From Aspidiotus rigidus (lineage: Eukaryota > Arthropoda > Insecta > Hemiptera > Diaspididae), in the NCBI GenBank assembly GCA_035079385.1, contig JAVHKY010000028.1:372001-436000 (forward strand): a DNA stretch of 64,000 bases, given 5' to 3'. Of this stretch, positions 1 through 11,842 are shown piece after piece. Numbering within the stretch: position 1 is the stretch's first letter; every line of letters begins with the position of its first letter. Made by a program: the position numbers and the translations under genes. The notes below the pieces were generated by a model. It was not told the DNA's origin. It saw only the letters and a program-made list of their open reading frames with translations, and did not search any database.

Positions 1-990
1 TATTTAGCTAAGGTATAAGTAGGTGACGAAACGAATGATACAAGTGGCCGCATTGGGATATCTTTTTTGTGAACTTTCGGCAACCCATAAAGGAGGGGAG
101 GAACCGGATTGGGTTCCAAGATGGCCTTTTTAGTCAAGGGGCTTTTGATAATAAATTGACTACTATTCACGAGATTCCTCACTTTTTTGATAAAATTTGT
201 AAAATTGAAAAATGCATTTTCTTGGGCACCACACTGCCTGAGCACGTCGTAAACTCCAGATACGTAGGAGGACTTATTCATAATTACGACGGCATTACTT
301 TTATCTGTCTTCGTAAGGATTAACCCCTCCTCCCTGACCTTCCTCTTTAGGCCTAGAATCAAGTCATGGCAAGCATTACTCATGAGAGGGAGGGGGTACT
401 GCAGATCATCTCGGCACACTTCTTCTGGATATTTACCCCAGGTCCAATTTTCACTGTGAGATCCGCCACGACGTTCGCGAGGGTCTCTTGATTTTCGAGG
501 GGAGGTAGCCCAAACTTTAGTTCCTTCCCCAAGAGGGTCAATTCGTCTTCATTAAACTCAACTCTACTGTAGTTGATGATACGGGGCTGAAACTGTTGGA
601 CAATTCCATCCACAGCACAATCTTTTTTCTCAGCCGAGGCTTTTGCACTGAGGAGGGAGTCAATTATGCCATTTTTCTTTTCTTTTAATTTCCGTTCAAA
701 ATCACGACAAACTTATAAACGAATCGAACTCACCACGATGAAGGAGGGAAGCCAACCTCGAATGGACCAAAAGGTTGAGCCTTGTAGTGACATTGAGCTG
801 TCCATACCACCTTCTCAATTCCGTTCTGATCCATTTGATCGTTATGAAGTTCTCCAACCTTTTGGTCGTGGAGTTGCAATCAGAATAGAACCGAAATTTA
901 ACAAAGTTTGGTCTCAGATGGAGTTGGAGTCATTTTCTCAAAAACAAAATGTGGGAGGCGTAAGACACACGCTGGGTACGGAACTTCCGA
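1..990 (-). pseudogene. Penelope-like element, 5' part of RT ORF (broken)
   Basis: Read on the minus strand, this encodes the N-terminal half of a PLE polyprotein. An open stretch at 613-380 contains KFGLPPLENQE and a VKIGPGVN-type motif. After a frame change it continues as LILTKTDKSNAVV and LYGLPKVHKKDIPMRP near the left edge. The LYGLPK-hK...RP block is the first conserved reverse-transcriptase block of the Penelope family, and the same order occurs at 8,020-8,430 in this window. Frames are interrupted, so it is non-functional. The copy enters the window from the left and meets the plus-strand PLE piece at about 990 head-to-head. Confidence 0.75.
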
Positions 991-2012
991 AATAGGAACA
1001 TTGGAAGTCGGTGGCTTATCAATAAACTTTTTGGATTTGTCCATCTTTATTAATGATGGCATCCATGAGTTTGGTATTTATAGAAAGCGAACGTCGACCG
1101 ATATCGTTATCCACGGTTCGTCCTCTTGTCCTACTGCCCATAAGATTGCGGCTTTCAATAGCCTAATTCATCGACTGACTCAAATACCTTTGAGTCAGGC
1201 GGCTTTTCAAAAGGAACTTGTGACTATTAAGCACCTGGCCAGGGTTAATCAAGTTAGAGTGGATGTTGACCTAATGGTCCGGAGGAAGCTCACTAGAAAA
1301 TGCCTCGATTCCACAACCTCCCTCCCTAGGGACCACCTAGACAGTAGAAAGAGGTGGATTAGAATTCTTTTCCTGGGCAAGTTCTCTTTGAAATTGGGAC
1401 GTGTCCTCCGCCCCTTTGGATTCCGGCCAGCATTTTATAATCCTAACACAGTTAAAAGTTTACTTGTAAGATTAAAAGACCCCGTTCCTGTGGCCGAGAG
1501 GAGTGGAGTTTATAGTGTAGCGTGCAACGATTGCTCGGGTATCTACGTAGGCATGACAGACCGCCAGCTCCAGATTCGGGTAGCTGAGCATAAAAAGGCT
1601 TGGGAGAAGGGTAAATTGGGTGAATCGGCATTCTCCGATCATTTAATTGAGAGTGGCCATAAGTTTAAGGAATGGTTCTGAGGCCCTCCTCCATAGGGAG
1701 AATTCGTACTTTAAGCGGTTGGCTTTGGAAATTATTAGACACCGAAATAATGAAGACATCACTGTTCTAAACAGGTACATTCCTGATGAGGGATTGATTG
1801 AATTAGTGTATGAGAATGATTCACAATTTGATGACTCGCTAGTTCAATTATGAATTTCATCTCGTGTTCCTCTGTCTTCGTTGATGTTGGGTTCAGTCGC
1901 TTCCGTTCACTTACGCTTAGAAGATGGTTAATTAACCGAAAGCGCTCGCGGCTGCTTGTTTTTTTGTGTGGTATCATTTGTAAAACGCTACTCTCTTGAG
2001 TACACCCTTTTT
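991..2012 (+). pseudogene. Penelope-like element, 3' part (RT end + GIY-YIG) and 3' end
   Basis: From about 991 the plus strand encodes the C-terminal half of a PLE protein: LEVGGLSINFLDL (RT palm/thumb side), the long linker with RKLTRKCLDSTTSLP, RPFGFRPAFYN, then a GIY-YIG endonuclease starting GVYSVACNDCSGIYVG with the conserved RQLQIR...EHKKAW. A frameshift near 1,676 separates the last 60 residues (NRYIPDEGLIELVYEND), which continue in another frame to 1,853. The 3' untranslated part runs to about 2,012 and ends in a short TACTC...GAGTA inverted motif shared with other copies here. It lacks RT motif C and is broken, so it is a remnant. Confidence 0.8.
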
Positions 2013-5000
2013 AATAATTCTTGGACTAAGTTGCATGTCACGCCTAGTTTAAGCCTTGAAATTCTATTTCTAATTCAAGTATCATTGTACAGGGTAGTTT
2101 CAAGAAATTCCACCAACCATTGTACGTTGGGGGACTTCGAGAAATTTTAACCTATCTTTCGTACAGAAGGTAATACGTCTTGATGTCTTCGATGTCCCAT
2201 CAAAGAATTACACAGGACTTTCACAAAGAAGCCCAATATTTCTGCGATGGCAAAAATCAATTCTCATGCTAATTACAGAAGTTCATCTTCTTCTTTTCCT
2301 TCTTCATCGGACAGTCTGTTCTGAGACCTGCGGTATCATGTAGTAGAAACTGCTCACCAAGATATGTTTTTTGGTACCTCTCAGGTAGTTCCCCGGTCGC
2401 CGATAGTTGAGTCGGATTGGCAGGTATTTCTTTTCGAGTGAGTCTCGATAGTACCGATCTCACCAGCGCTGATTGTGAAGGTAATTTCTGAGTAAATCTG
2501 TGTGGAACGATTGTACTAATGCTTGTGCATTCCCTTTCACTGCTGCTGTCAGTTTCTCCGCAGCATTCTCGTCCTGACTGGGCGGATGTTTGTGGTTTAA
2601 TTTGTTTGGACCATTGAACGTACGAGTACGGCTTGTCCAGCCACCGGATCATTAGTGATTGCTCGGACTGCGCACTCTTTTCCTGCAGTTTCTAGCAATT
2701 CCGATACAAACTGCCCATTTAATGTGCATGGTTGCAAATGCATATATATGTATGTATCCCGTCGAGGTACAGTCAGAGAAGAGATATTCAATTCCCATAC
2801 TGAAGTCTGATTTCAGTCGCAGGGTCCTCGCTCAGCTTAAGTGCCACAATCTCCTTCAATGGGTGGAGAGTGGTGACGTGTAACGACAAGGGGAAGTAAT
2901 ATATTTTTAATGGGGATACAACCTGAAATCAAACGCTCTATTCGAGTTGACCATCTCTTTTCTAGGTACAGCTTCTTATCAATTATTTCTGCCGGCATCT
3001 TTTATACGAGTGGCTGAATATTATCTACTCTATCGTGTATTATTACCATAGAAGTTCGTTAAACCGAAAGTGCATATTGGTCTAGAGGAGGGATACTGTA
3101 CTTGAGAAAACCGAAATCGATTAGGAGGGTGGGTTAATGCACCCGCTTCATATCGATTTTTGGATCGAAAGTATGCTGCATTGTTTGTACTTTCTCAATA
3201 TAGTCGATTTTATTGACCACAGGTTTTGAATTGCTTTCTGTTGAAAAAAATATAACGTGGCGGTCATCAAAGATTCCTGAACCACCCAAGTTTTGTAGAG
3301 AGAGAAAGTCTTTGGAGCGTGAGAGGATGAGACACAGCTTCTGAAGAGAGGCTGAGCATTGGGCTCCTTCGAAATGCAACCCCGACGGAAGCTTAAAGCT
3401 TGAACTCCGTCCAATAGTTTAAAAGGTGATTGCTTGATAAGGGATTCGCAGTCGAGACCTTGGGTAAAATGCGCATGTCTTATAAAAATTTTGGTGAGCA
3501 CAAAGTGGATTCGCTTAAATTCACAATTTCAGTTCCCGTTTTTCTTTTCTTGCAAATTTTCCTCTCAACAGATCATCTTTCCTTCAAAATTTTTCTTGGC
3601 CACATCAACATTTCTTTTTTTTGTTCGCAATTTACCAACATCTTACTAAAAGCAGTTTGCGAGAATGAATTCGCAGAATCCGTAGTCCACTTTCCATTGC
3701 ATTATACTTTCCCAAAACTTGACAAATGGATTAACTGTTCTTCATTCAAAAAAAAATATTCTACAAGCTCGGACAGCTTTGGTAGAAAGAAATTTTAGCT
3801 CGCAAAAAGAACACGGATGAAGGGGGACCAAAAAAAAAAAAAAAAAAAGGTGAAAATTATAGTATCTCGCAGAGAATAAATAAATCCTAATGTTAGGTAA
3901 GTTAATTTATGTTTTACAGACGGTAGACACGACTCTTCGTGAACTTTTTTAATATCAGGGAAAACAAAACGCGAGTGAACGAACGCTTCAGTCAAGTCGC
4001 AGATATAGAACGAAAAAGGAGGCCGTACGATAAAACCGCAGGAAAGAAAATTAATGATGTTACGCCGAAGATGAACTTGCGTAAGTTTTTTGTCCCTAAT
4101 TAGGTGTATTATTTTCAACGGGGAAGCTTTTCCTATGTCGAACTTCGCTCTCGAACAACGCGGAGAAAGAAAATAAATTCAAAAGAGATTTATAATACAA
4201 AATATAAAAGTCTCAGCGGAATACACTCGAAGAAGAAAAACCACGATATCAGCTTCAAGTTTCTCATTACCATTTATCGTGATGAGTGTATACAGGTAAG
4301 AAATTTCCGCCTCGACCAACTTTCCTCGTTTCAGTCTATACGCATCCACGTATAGACTTTTCCTTTCTCGCGTAAACGTAAATTTCAGCGCTCATAAAGT
4401 TAAACTTTAGTCAACAGGATCGGGTCGAATTATAGATAGTTTGATTCCCAGTTACAGGTTGCTATCGTCTGGGCTGAACCCTTTTTGACGATGAAACTTA
4501 GGCTCTTTTGCTTCGCTTTCAAACAGTCTCATCACAAGGTCACTTCGTCCTTGTTTTTATTTCGGGATCCCTAGCAGTAGTGTGTAGTACACATACTTGG
4601 CCAGCTTATGGCGTATCAGGTATTTTCTATTTAGTTCGAGTTGAAGGTCCTTCCCTCAGGCTAGTTTTATTGGTGCGGAAATTGGCTGACTCAGGAGTCC
4701 ATATTCTCACTCTCCTCACCAATGCCTAATCTATGAGGTCATTGAGGTTGTCCTCATGTAAGTGCAGGATCAGATACGTGACGTGAGATCAAGATTATTG
4801 AGCTCACTGGAAGGAGGAAGCACATTATTTTCATCTTCATATGCTATAGTAAGGTATACAAAATTATAAATTGATATCCTCGGATGCAAATTCAGGAAGT
4901 TAGAAGTATCGCAAGTTTAAAAATTTCTCGATCCTCAAGAATTCTCTACAGATGAAGATTATTAAAAAGATGAAAATTTGTTCACTTTCAAGACGCAACG

Positions 5001-7172
5001 ACATGAGTGAAGTCCGGTTTCCATTATTTTTTATGGAAATATTGGGACGTCTTCGAAGTCGAGTTGGCATCTTATCTCATGGGTGTCACGTAATGAGCAA
5101 TCCTGTTCTTTCTCGAAATTTTGTTTTGGACAAAATTCTATTTTCGTAACATTATTGAGAATAGTTTCTCGACGGTATCACCTGCGAGGGAAAATAGACG
5201 GACCGGATCTTGAGCGTTCCAGGAATTCCAAAAAATCATCGCTAATGAATTTTTCAACCCTTGTTCATCCTAGTTGCACCTTTCAAACGAGAAAGAATTC
5301 AAGCAGTCGATTTTGGAATGAGAATTCCCTGCGGTCATTTTCCCGAAATTAAGTGAAAACAAAAATTCGAATTTTACGCCTTTCTTGCGAAACCTTCAAC
5401 TCCTGACTCGTACTTAGAGGAGATAGGAAGGTCCCAGAAATTTTAAAATGCTTGAAGCGAAGATTCTTCGGCTTACGTTTCATTCGAGCTTGTGCGATAT
5501 AACTTTTCGTTCAAAAAAAGGTTACAAGAGTGAAGGTCGAGAGAAAGGAAGCGGGGGGTTTGGAAAAGTTTCATTATTTTACCATATGAATTTTAAATAT
5601 GGATGAAAGAGGAAAACGAGTTAGAGAGATGATAACAAAGGTATACACTAGCTGCGAACAACGACATAAAAATAGACATTAAATTAATAATTCACGAATC
5701 CAGGAGACAGTAGTCTATACAGCTAATGAGAGAGTCACGTTGTAAATGCATTTTCGTTCATAAATTAGGATTCTCTCGACAGAACGTGCGGACATCTGTT
5801 CACTTTATCTGCCCCTACATTCTTATCAGCTAAAGCACCCGTACAATTCGTTCTTTTGCTCCGCTCGTTTTTGGAAGAATACACAAATCCGCAAATTTTT
5901 CAAAAAATTCACCCGTCGACAGATGGCTAAATTCGACGATGCTGTTGATATGAAATTAACTGATTGGTTTGTACTTTTTGCGGCGTGGGTAAGAAAATAA
6001 AGCACTAACCAAACAATAGGAAAACAATAACCCATATAAAAGGCGAAACTAATTTCACTAATAACGTAAAAGTAAACCTTGGTAGAGTAGGGCGCGCGTT
6101 CAACAGCCCCAATACCGTAACAAGTCAAAACCTTTTTTTTTTTTTTTTTATTATTATTAAAACCAAATTACACGTTGAGGTACGGCATTAAATAATCGAA
6201 AATTTAGCCGACAGCTGTTCTTGATATGGTCGTCTCGTCGTTTAAGTTTCATATTATTGGAACTACGAGTATATAATATTCATTGCTGCAGTTTTATGTG
6301 CCTTACCATCAAGTCTGTTTTACTCGTCGATGATAGATGACTTCATAGAAGGTAGTATTTTTATAGTATTATTTTATAGCCCGCCATCAATTAAGCTTGT
6401 GTAGGTCTGCGGTGTCGTGTACCAAAAAATAAGGAACATATTCTAATAAGACTTTCAGAGTATAAAGAGTAAACGTCAAATAAGGATGAGAAGACGAGAG
6501 CGGTGAAGGAAAAAGGATCATTAAATCATAAACAGGTTATTTAAATTTTACACAATAAATCCATGAATGTTTCGGTATTTTTTTTTTTTTTTCTTTCTTC
6601 TTTTTTTAGTATATTTTTTCCAACTAAGGTTGAGTACCATGAGCATATAGGACAGTAAATAGCCCTTCAAGTTCCTCCTCATATGTGAGTACTCGATGGT
6701 CGAAAATATATCCATCAGTCTTTAGACATGAGCCTGAAAGGACGAAGAGGCCTGTTGGATATCGCGGAACAAAGGGACAAACTGATACTAGGCATGAGAA
6801 AAAACTTCCACGAGAATTAATCCTTCAAAAAAGGAAGTTCCTATAGGTGAGGCTTCAGTCAGCCGTGTGAGAGTGAATATTGATATGCTCAGCAATCTTT
6901 ATTATCTGTACTGTACCTCAGTACATATGAAGAAATATTTATAATGTTGTCAAGGGGCCCAGATCCAGGTTAGTTTAGGTTTAGAATAATACCCTTGACC
7001 ATGAATTACAAAAAGAAAAAACGAAGCAATTTTTTCTCGGGCTTGATTTGGCTCTTGGCGCCCCTGATAATAGCAAATAGTGTGCTCTTTTCTCACTTTT
7101 TAAAATACATCAGAAGTGGAAAGTAGGGTTACAGCCAATGTTCATACTTCATATTTGAAGAACTTAAGGCTT
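2013..7172. other. intergenic, no supported gene
   Basis: AT-rich DNA with homopolymer runs (A-run at about 3,830-3,848, T-runs at about 6,128-6,150 and 6,577-6,592). The open frames are short, lack coding-like features on both strands and show no convincing splice context. I see no RNA gene or clear transposon termini here. Confidence 0.5.
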
Positions 7173-7945
7173 GAAGAGGATACTCAAAGGAGTAACACGA
7201 AAAGAAATGCAAAAAACCGTACGAAATTGAAAACACTGAGCGCTTTCGGCTAATCAGCCATTCTCGAAGTGTGGAAAGCAATCGAACCCAACACCAACAA
7301 GAACAAGCGACATCAAACGAAATCAAAAGCTACGAGTCATCGAAATGTGAATCATTCCCGTACACTAATTCGATCAATACTTCTTCAGAAATGCACCTCT
7401 TCAGAACGGTAACGCCACGATCGGAAGATTTCTATTTCCTCAAGGGCCAAACGTTTGATGTACGAGTTTTCCCTATTAAGGAGGACTTAAGACCCCTCTT
7501 TAAGATTGTGACCACTTTCAATCAAATGGTCAGCAAAGGCTGACTGCCCTACTTTCTTTTTTATCCAAGCTTTTTTGTGTTCGTCAACTCTAATTTGGAG
7601 TTGACGGCTGGTCATCCCTATATAGACGCTAGGGCAATCTCTACAAGTCACCCTATAACCCCCCCCCCCTCTCGGCCACTAGAATAGGGTCCTTTCATTT
7701 GACGAAAAGGATCTTAACTGTATTGAGATTATAGGACGCTGGTCGAGAGCCGAAGGGGCGGAGGATACGACCCAACTGCGATGAAAACTTGCCTAGAAAA
7801 GGGAGCTTAATACACAGTTTCCTACCATCGTGGTGCAAATCCCGAGGAAGGGAGGTCGTAAAGTCAAGGCATTTCCTTGTGAGCCTCCTACAAACTATAA
7901 GGTCAACGTCGATCCTGACCTGATTTACTTCAGCCTGTAAAAATT
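7173..7945 (-). mobile_element. Penelope-like element, inverted 5' arm (GIY-YIG part)
   Basis: On the minus strand this encodes the C-terminal part of a PLE: NQVRIDVDL, RRLTRKCLDFTTSLP and ILRPFGSRPASYN, then the endonuclease end antisense to 7,300-7,680. Its outer end (from 7,173) is the inverted repeat of the 3' end at about 11,842, sharing a GRTACTCAAAGGAGTAACAC core. That is the usual inverted pseudo-LTR layout of Penelope elements. A second terminus-like motif at about 7,965-8,000 suggests that two PLE insertions are nested here. Confidence 0.7.
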
Positions 7946-7963
7946 TACGGTCATCCATAATTA

Positions 7964-9471
7964 AGAGAACACTCGAAGGAGTAAAGCAAAAGAAAACTGA
8001 AAAAGGACTGATCTCACAGTGAAAATCGGCCATGGTGTCAATAGCCGGGAAAAATGTGCCGAAATGGTCCACAACACCCCCCTCTCCAACGTTAGCAATG
8101 CTGGGAGTGAATTGGTCAAAGGCCTGAAGAGGAAGATTAGGGAGGCTGGGTTAATTGTCACAAATTCTGACAAAGGGAATGCTGTTGTGGTCATAGAGAA
8201 GCCTTCCTACACTTCTGAAGTCCACGATGTGCGCTTAGCCAATAATGTGAAGCTAAGGAGAATTTCCTGTTAAATTTTCCCGATTTTGTAAAAAAGGTTA
8301 GGATTCTTGTTAACAATAGTAATGTCATAATTAAGAACCCCTTTTACTAAGAGAGCCATTTTGAAACCTAACCCTGTTCCTCCCCACCTTTACGGTCTGC
8401 CTAAAATTCATAAGGAAGGTACACCAATGTAGCCGGTAGTCTTATTTGTCTCCTCCCCGACCTACTCCCTTGCAAAATTTCTTGATAACTGGTTTCAATC
8501 TAGAGTGGAGTTTGAGTCCCCCCATTCTGTATTGAATTCGTGTTCCCTCGCCAACAATCTGAAGGTTGTTTCTCTCCCTCGGGTTCAACTGCATGTTCCT
8601 TCAATGTGGTGGGGCTATTTCCCAACATCCCAAAGGCTGTTACTATGCAGCGGATGGGCGAGCTACTTGTTAAATCTGGTGTCCCTCATTCGGAAATGAG
8701 TGAATTCTTTGACCTATTGAGAGTCTGTTGGTCCCCGAACTAAATTTTTTGAGTTCCCTGAAGAGGTAGGGATCCCTATTGGATCTCCTCTAGGTTTTCT
8801 TATTTCAGAAGTTTGTATGTCTAAATTTGAGGGCGACCTGTTCTCTTCAGGCCGGGTGTTTGTGAGTCACATACACTATTGGCACAGGTATGTTCACGAC
8901 GTTTTGTGTGCGTGGACCGGTCCTAAACCCTCCTTGGCGAGTTTCTTGATTATTTGAACAGCCTTTACTCTTCCCTAAAATTTACACTGAAAGTTGGTGA
9001 CTCTGCTATAAACTTTTTGAACAGACGGCGCCCATCAATTTGGTATTTATAGAAAAAATACCTCGACCGATATTATCATCCACGGGTCGTCATTCGTATC
9101 TGTTGCCCACAAAGTTGCTACTTTTAATGGCTTGTTACATCGCTTGATTCATATCCCCTTGAGTCAAGTCGCTTTCCAGAAAGAATTAATGACTATACAG
9201 CACCTGACGAGAGTAAATCAGGTCAGGGTCGACGTTATGGTTTGTAGGAGGCTCACAAGAAATGACTCGACTCTATGACCTCCCTCCCCCGGGATTTGCA
9301 CCACGATGGTAGGAAACGGTGGATTAAGCTCCCGTTTCTGGGTAAGTTTTCATACCAGTTGAATCGTATCCTCCGCCTCTTCGGCTTTCGACCAGCCTTC
9401 TATAATCTCATTATTGTTAAGAGCCTTTTCTTCAATTTAAAGGGCCCTATTCTAGTGGCCGAGAGGAGACG
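7964..9471 (+). pseudogene. Penelope-like element, RT region (broken)
   Basis: Plus-strand PLE body. In order it shows VKIGHGVN (8,020), LIVTNSDKGNAVVVIEK, LYGLPKIHKEGTPM (8,380, followed by an in-frame stop), a motif A-like FNVVGLFPNIPKAV (8,600), KSGVPHSEMSEFFDLLRVCW, motif C, then the linker TSLPRDLHHDGRKRWIKLPF. Motif C reads RYVHDVLC instead of YVDD, so a catalytic aspartate is lost. Together with several frameshifts and stops, this makes the copy dead. The coding region breaks off at 9,471, where an inverted-repeat element is inserted, and resumes at 11,359. Confidence 0.8.
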
Positions 9472-9530
9472 CACAGTGGGATGAAACGCCATGCTAGGTG
9501 GCCAAAATTCTAATTTTCGAGTGAGTGCCT

Positions 9531-10080
9531 AATGAAGATCAACTAAGGGGTTTTTGTGGTCGTAAAATTCGATTTTCTAATCACATTTATGATTGGGTCA
9601 TTTCTTCTCAAAGTTTGAAGCCTTTATTTGGAGTTTGTGAACAAAAGTTCAACTGATCAAGAGCAACAGTTTATTAAAGTCGTCTAAGGGGTATCAAGAT
9701 CGTAGAATTTGATTTTTCAGTCAGATTTATGATTGAATAATTTTTCTCATTTTGCTCCAAGTTTGAAGCTTTTACTTGGAGTTCGTAGACAAAAAGTATA
9801 CTAACTAAGAGGAAAAGTTTATGAACGTCATCTAAGGGGTAACCGAGATCGTAGTATTCGACTTTTCAGTCAGATCTATGATGACAGCATTTTTCCTTGA
9901 TTTCTGAAGCTTTTATTTAGAGTTTGTCGACAAAGGTTTTACTGATCAAGAGCAATAGATTATGAAGATAGGATAAGGGGTGATCAAGACTGTAGAACTC
10001 AAATATTTTTCCTTGAACTCACCCTCTACGTAATAATGATAATTTTGGATCTTATCTCTGAAGCTACTTTTGATAAATCA
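9531..10080. repeat. tandem repeat, ~145-bp unit, about 3.5 copies
   Basis: Successive diverged units share the blocks CTAAGGGG, ATCGTAGAATT-like, CAGTCAGATTTATGAT, AAGTTTGAAGC, TTGGAGTTYGT and CTGATCAAGAGCAA at a spacing of roughly 140-150 bp. The array lies just inside the left terminal repeat of the 9,472-11,358 element, a common place for subterminal repeats of non-autonomous DNA transposons. Confidence 0.7.
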
Positions 10081-10424
10081 ATATTCCGACAAAAAAAACA
10101 AATGTATTTCAACAAGCAATATTGAGTACGGTTATCAAAATATCGAATTATTCTTTAGAAATTCTAGTATCTAAGAAAATTCAAAATTTGCAGAATGAAG
10201 TATCGGTCAATTCAAAATTGAAAAAATCTTCCTTTTCTTCCAATTTGCTTCTCTCATCTTCTTACTTCTTCACTTATGTCATCTTCCTCAGTTTGATTCA
10301 TCGATTAAAAGTTTCTCAGTTTTTTTTTTGCCAAAGGCTCGGATTTTTTCTTCTTTTTCGGTCAAAGGCTGGAAATGAAGGGGTCCTATCTCCTTAGAAT
10401 GAGTTGAAGTCACGCTTAAACAGG

Positions 10425-10556
10425 TGTGGATCCAGACGATCACTTTAGGAGGGGAAATGATTCAAAAAAAGTCTAAGGGACTTTTTTTTTTACATTCTCT
10501 TCGATACTACTTTTTTTTTGGGGGGGGTGGGGGGATCCCCCCCCCCGTGGATCCGA
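10425..10556 (+). repeat. short interspersed repeat flanked by GTGGATCC motifs, copy 1
   Basis: Starts GTGTGGATCCAGACGATCAC and ends with a poly-G/poly-C block followed by CCGTGGATCC. The same order of blocks (GGATCC, AGGGGAAA, AAAAAAAGT, ACATTYTCTTCGATACTAC, poly-G/C, GGATCC) occurs inverted at 22,731-22,906, so this is a dispersed family and not chance low complexity. Confidence 0.6.
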
Positions 10557-11358
10557 TAGAATACTTTTTTAAATCAATTATGCAAAGCAACAAAAGATCT
10601 TTCAAATTGTACGGGAATAAATGGAATTTTATCCATTGTACCGTCCTAGAAGGGGGGGGGGTAGCGAACTCTGTACACAGCAATGTATGAAAACCTGTTC
10701 TAAATCGTGTTACCGAGGTCATTATCATCATTGATTCAAGTTTGATTTCTTTTGTAAATTGAGCTATTCTATTAAATAGCTGCTATCCCAATAAATAGCT
10801 TTTATGCTCAAATAACTGAAAGAAATATATTGAAAAATCACGAAAAGGCGCAAAAAGTGTCAATGTGGGTTGAGATAGGAAGGTTTCACGAAACTATTTC
10901 CGTCCCACCCGCCTTGGTAAGTTTTGGTAAATTTTTTAAATGGCTAATACAATATTATGAAATGTTGACTATAAATGTATTACAATTTTGCTTACTTTCG
11001 GAGTATTTTATGAGGAGAAATAGTCGTCCAATCATCAAATGCCGTAAAAATTTCAAAAGTTCAATCAAAATTCTTTATAAATCACAAGACTCTTATCACC
11101 TCGTAGAGAATACGGACGGAACTACGTGCTTCCGAAATAAAATGACTGAGTGTTCTGTTGAAATAACAACAACAAATGTTTGTTGGCTTGTACATCTGCC
11201 ACGCTGCTCACACCAACGCACTTCCGCAAAAACTGGTTCAATTATTGAATTAGGGTGGTCGGAACGTTTCTAAAATGTAAACAAAATAATTCGCACCTGC
11301 TTCCAGACCTTCGATTTTCGAATTTTGGCCAGCTAGAATAGCATTTCATCCCACTGTG

Positions 11359-11842
11359 GGACGGGTTTATAGGGTGGCTTGTGGAGATTGCCCTAGTGTC
11401 TATATAGGGATGATCAGCCGTCAACTCTATTGACGAACACAAAAAAGCTTGGATAAAAAAGAAAGTAGGGCAATCAGCCTTTGCTGACCATTTGATCAAA
11501 AGTGGTCACAACTTTAAAGAGGGGTCCGAAGTCCTCCTTCATACGAAAAACTCGTGCTTCAAACGTCTGGCCCTTGAGGAAATAGAAATCCTTCGACATT
11601 GGAATAATATTGACGTTACCGTTTTGAACAGGTACATTCCTGAAGAAGGATTGATGGAATTAGTCTACGGGAATGATTCACATTTCGATGACTCGTAGCT
11701 TTTGATTTCGTTCTCGTTGTTGTTGGGTTCAGTTGCTTTCCTCACTTCGAGAGCGGCTAATTAGCCAAATGCGCTCAGTATTTTCAATTTCGTGTGGTCT
11801 TTTGCATTTCTTTTCGTGTTACTCCTTTGAGTACCCTCTTTC
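11359..11842 (+). pseudogene. Penelope-like element, GIY-YIG end and 3' terminus
   Basis: Continues the PLE interrupted at 9,471. It encodes a GIY-YIG remnant (VYRVACGDCPSVYIG-like, then EHKKAWIKKKVGQSAFADHL) with a frameshift, followed by 11,492-11,698 encoding FKRLALEEIEILRHWNN...NRYIPEEGLMELVY. The 3' end pairs with the inverted arm starting at 7,173. Confidence 0.75.

Larger units (their letters stand above)
9472..11358. mobile_element. non-autonomous DNA element with ~39-bp terminal inverted repeats
   Basis: The ends are imperfect inverted repeats of about 39 bp (9,472-9,510 and 11,320-11,358), both beginning CACAGTGGGATGAAA and reaching GGCCAAAATTC. The element splits a PLE: the interrupted coding sequence resumes immediately after the right end. 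No transposase is recognisable. The CAGTG-type terminus recalls hAT elements, but I could not identify a clean 8-bp target duplication, so the superfamily is left open. The interior holds a tandem repeat (9,531-10,080) and a copy of a short GGATCC-flanked repeat (10,425-10,556). Confidence 0.75.

Noticed and set aside
2269..2791. Two overlapping minus-strand frames (127 and 64 codons), one with a weak retropepsin-like NGQFVSELLETAG string
   Set aside because: No D-T/S-G active site, no neighbouring retroelement domains, and frames interrupted. Too weak to call.
7271..7543. 90-codon plus-strand frame
   Set aside because: Antisense shadow of the Penelope-like GIY-YIG region on the minus strand.
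10424..10731. Frames containing poly-Gly/poly-Pro
   Set aside because: Homopolymer G/C runs inside a dispersed repeat.
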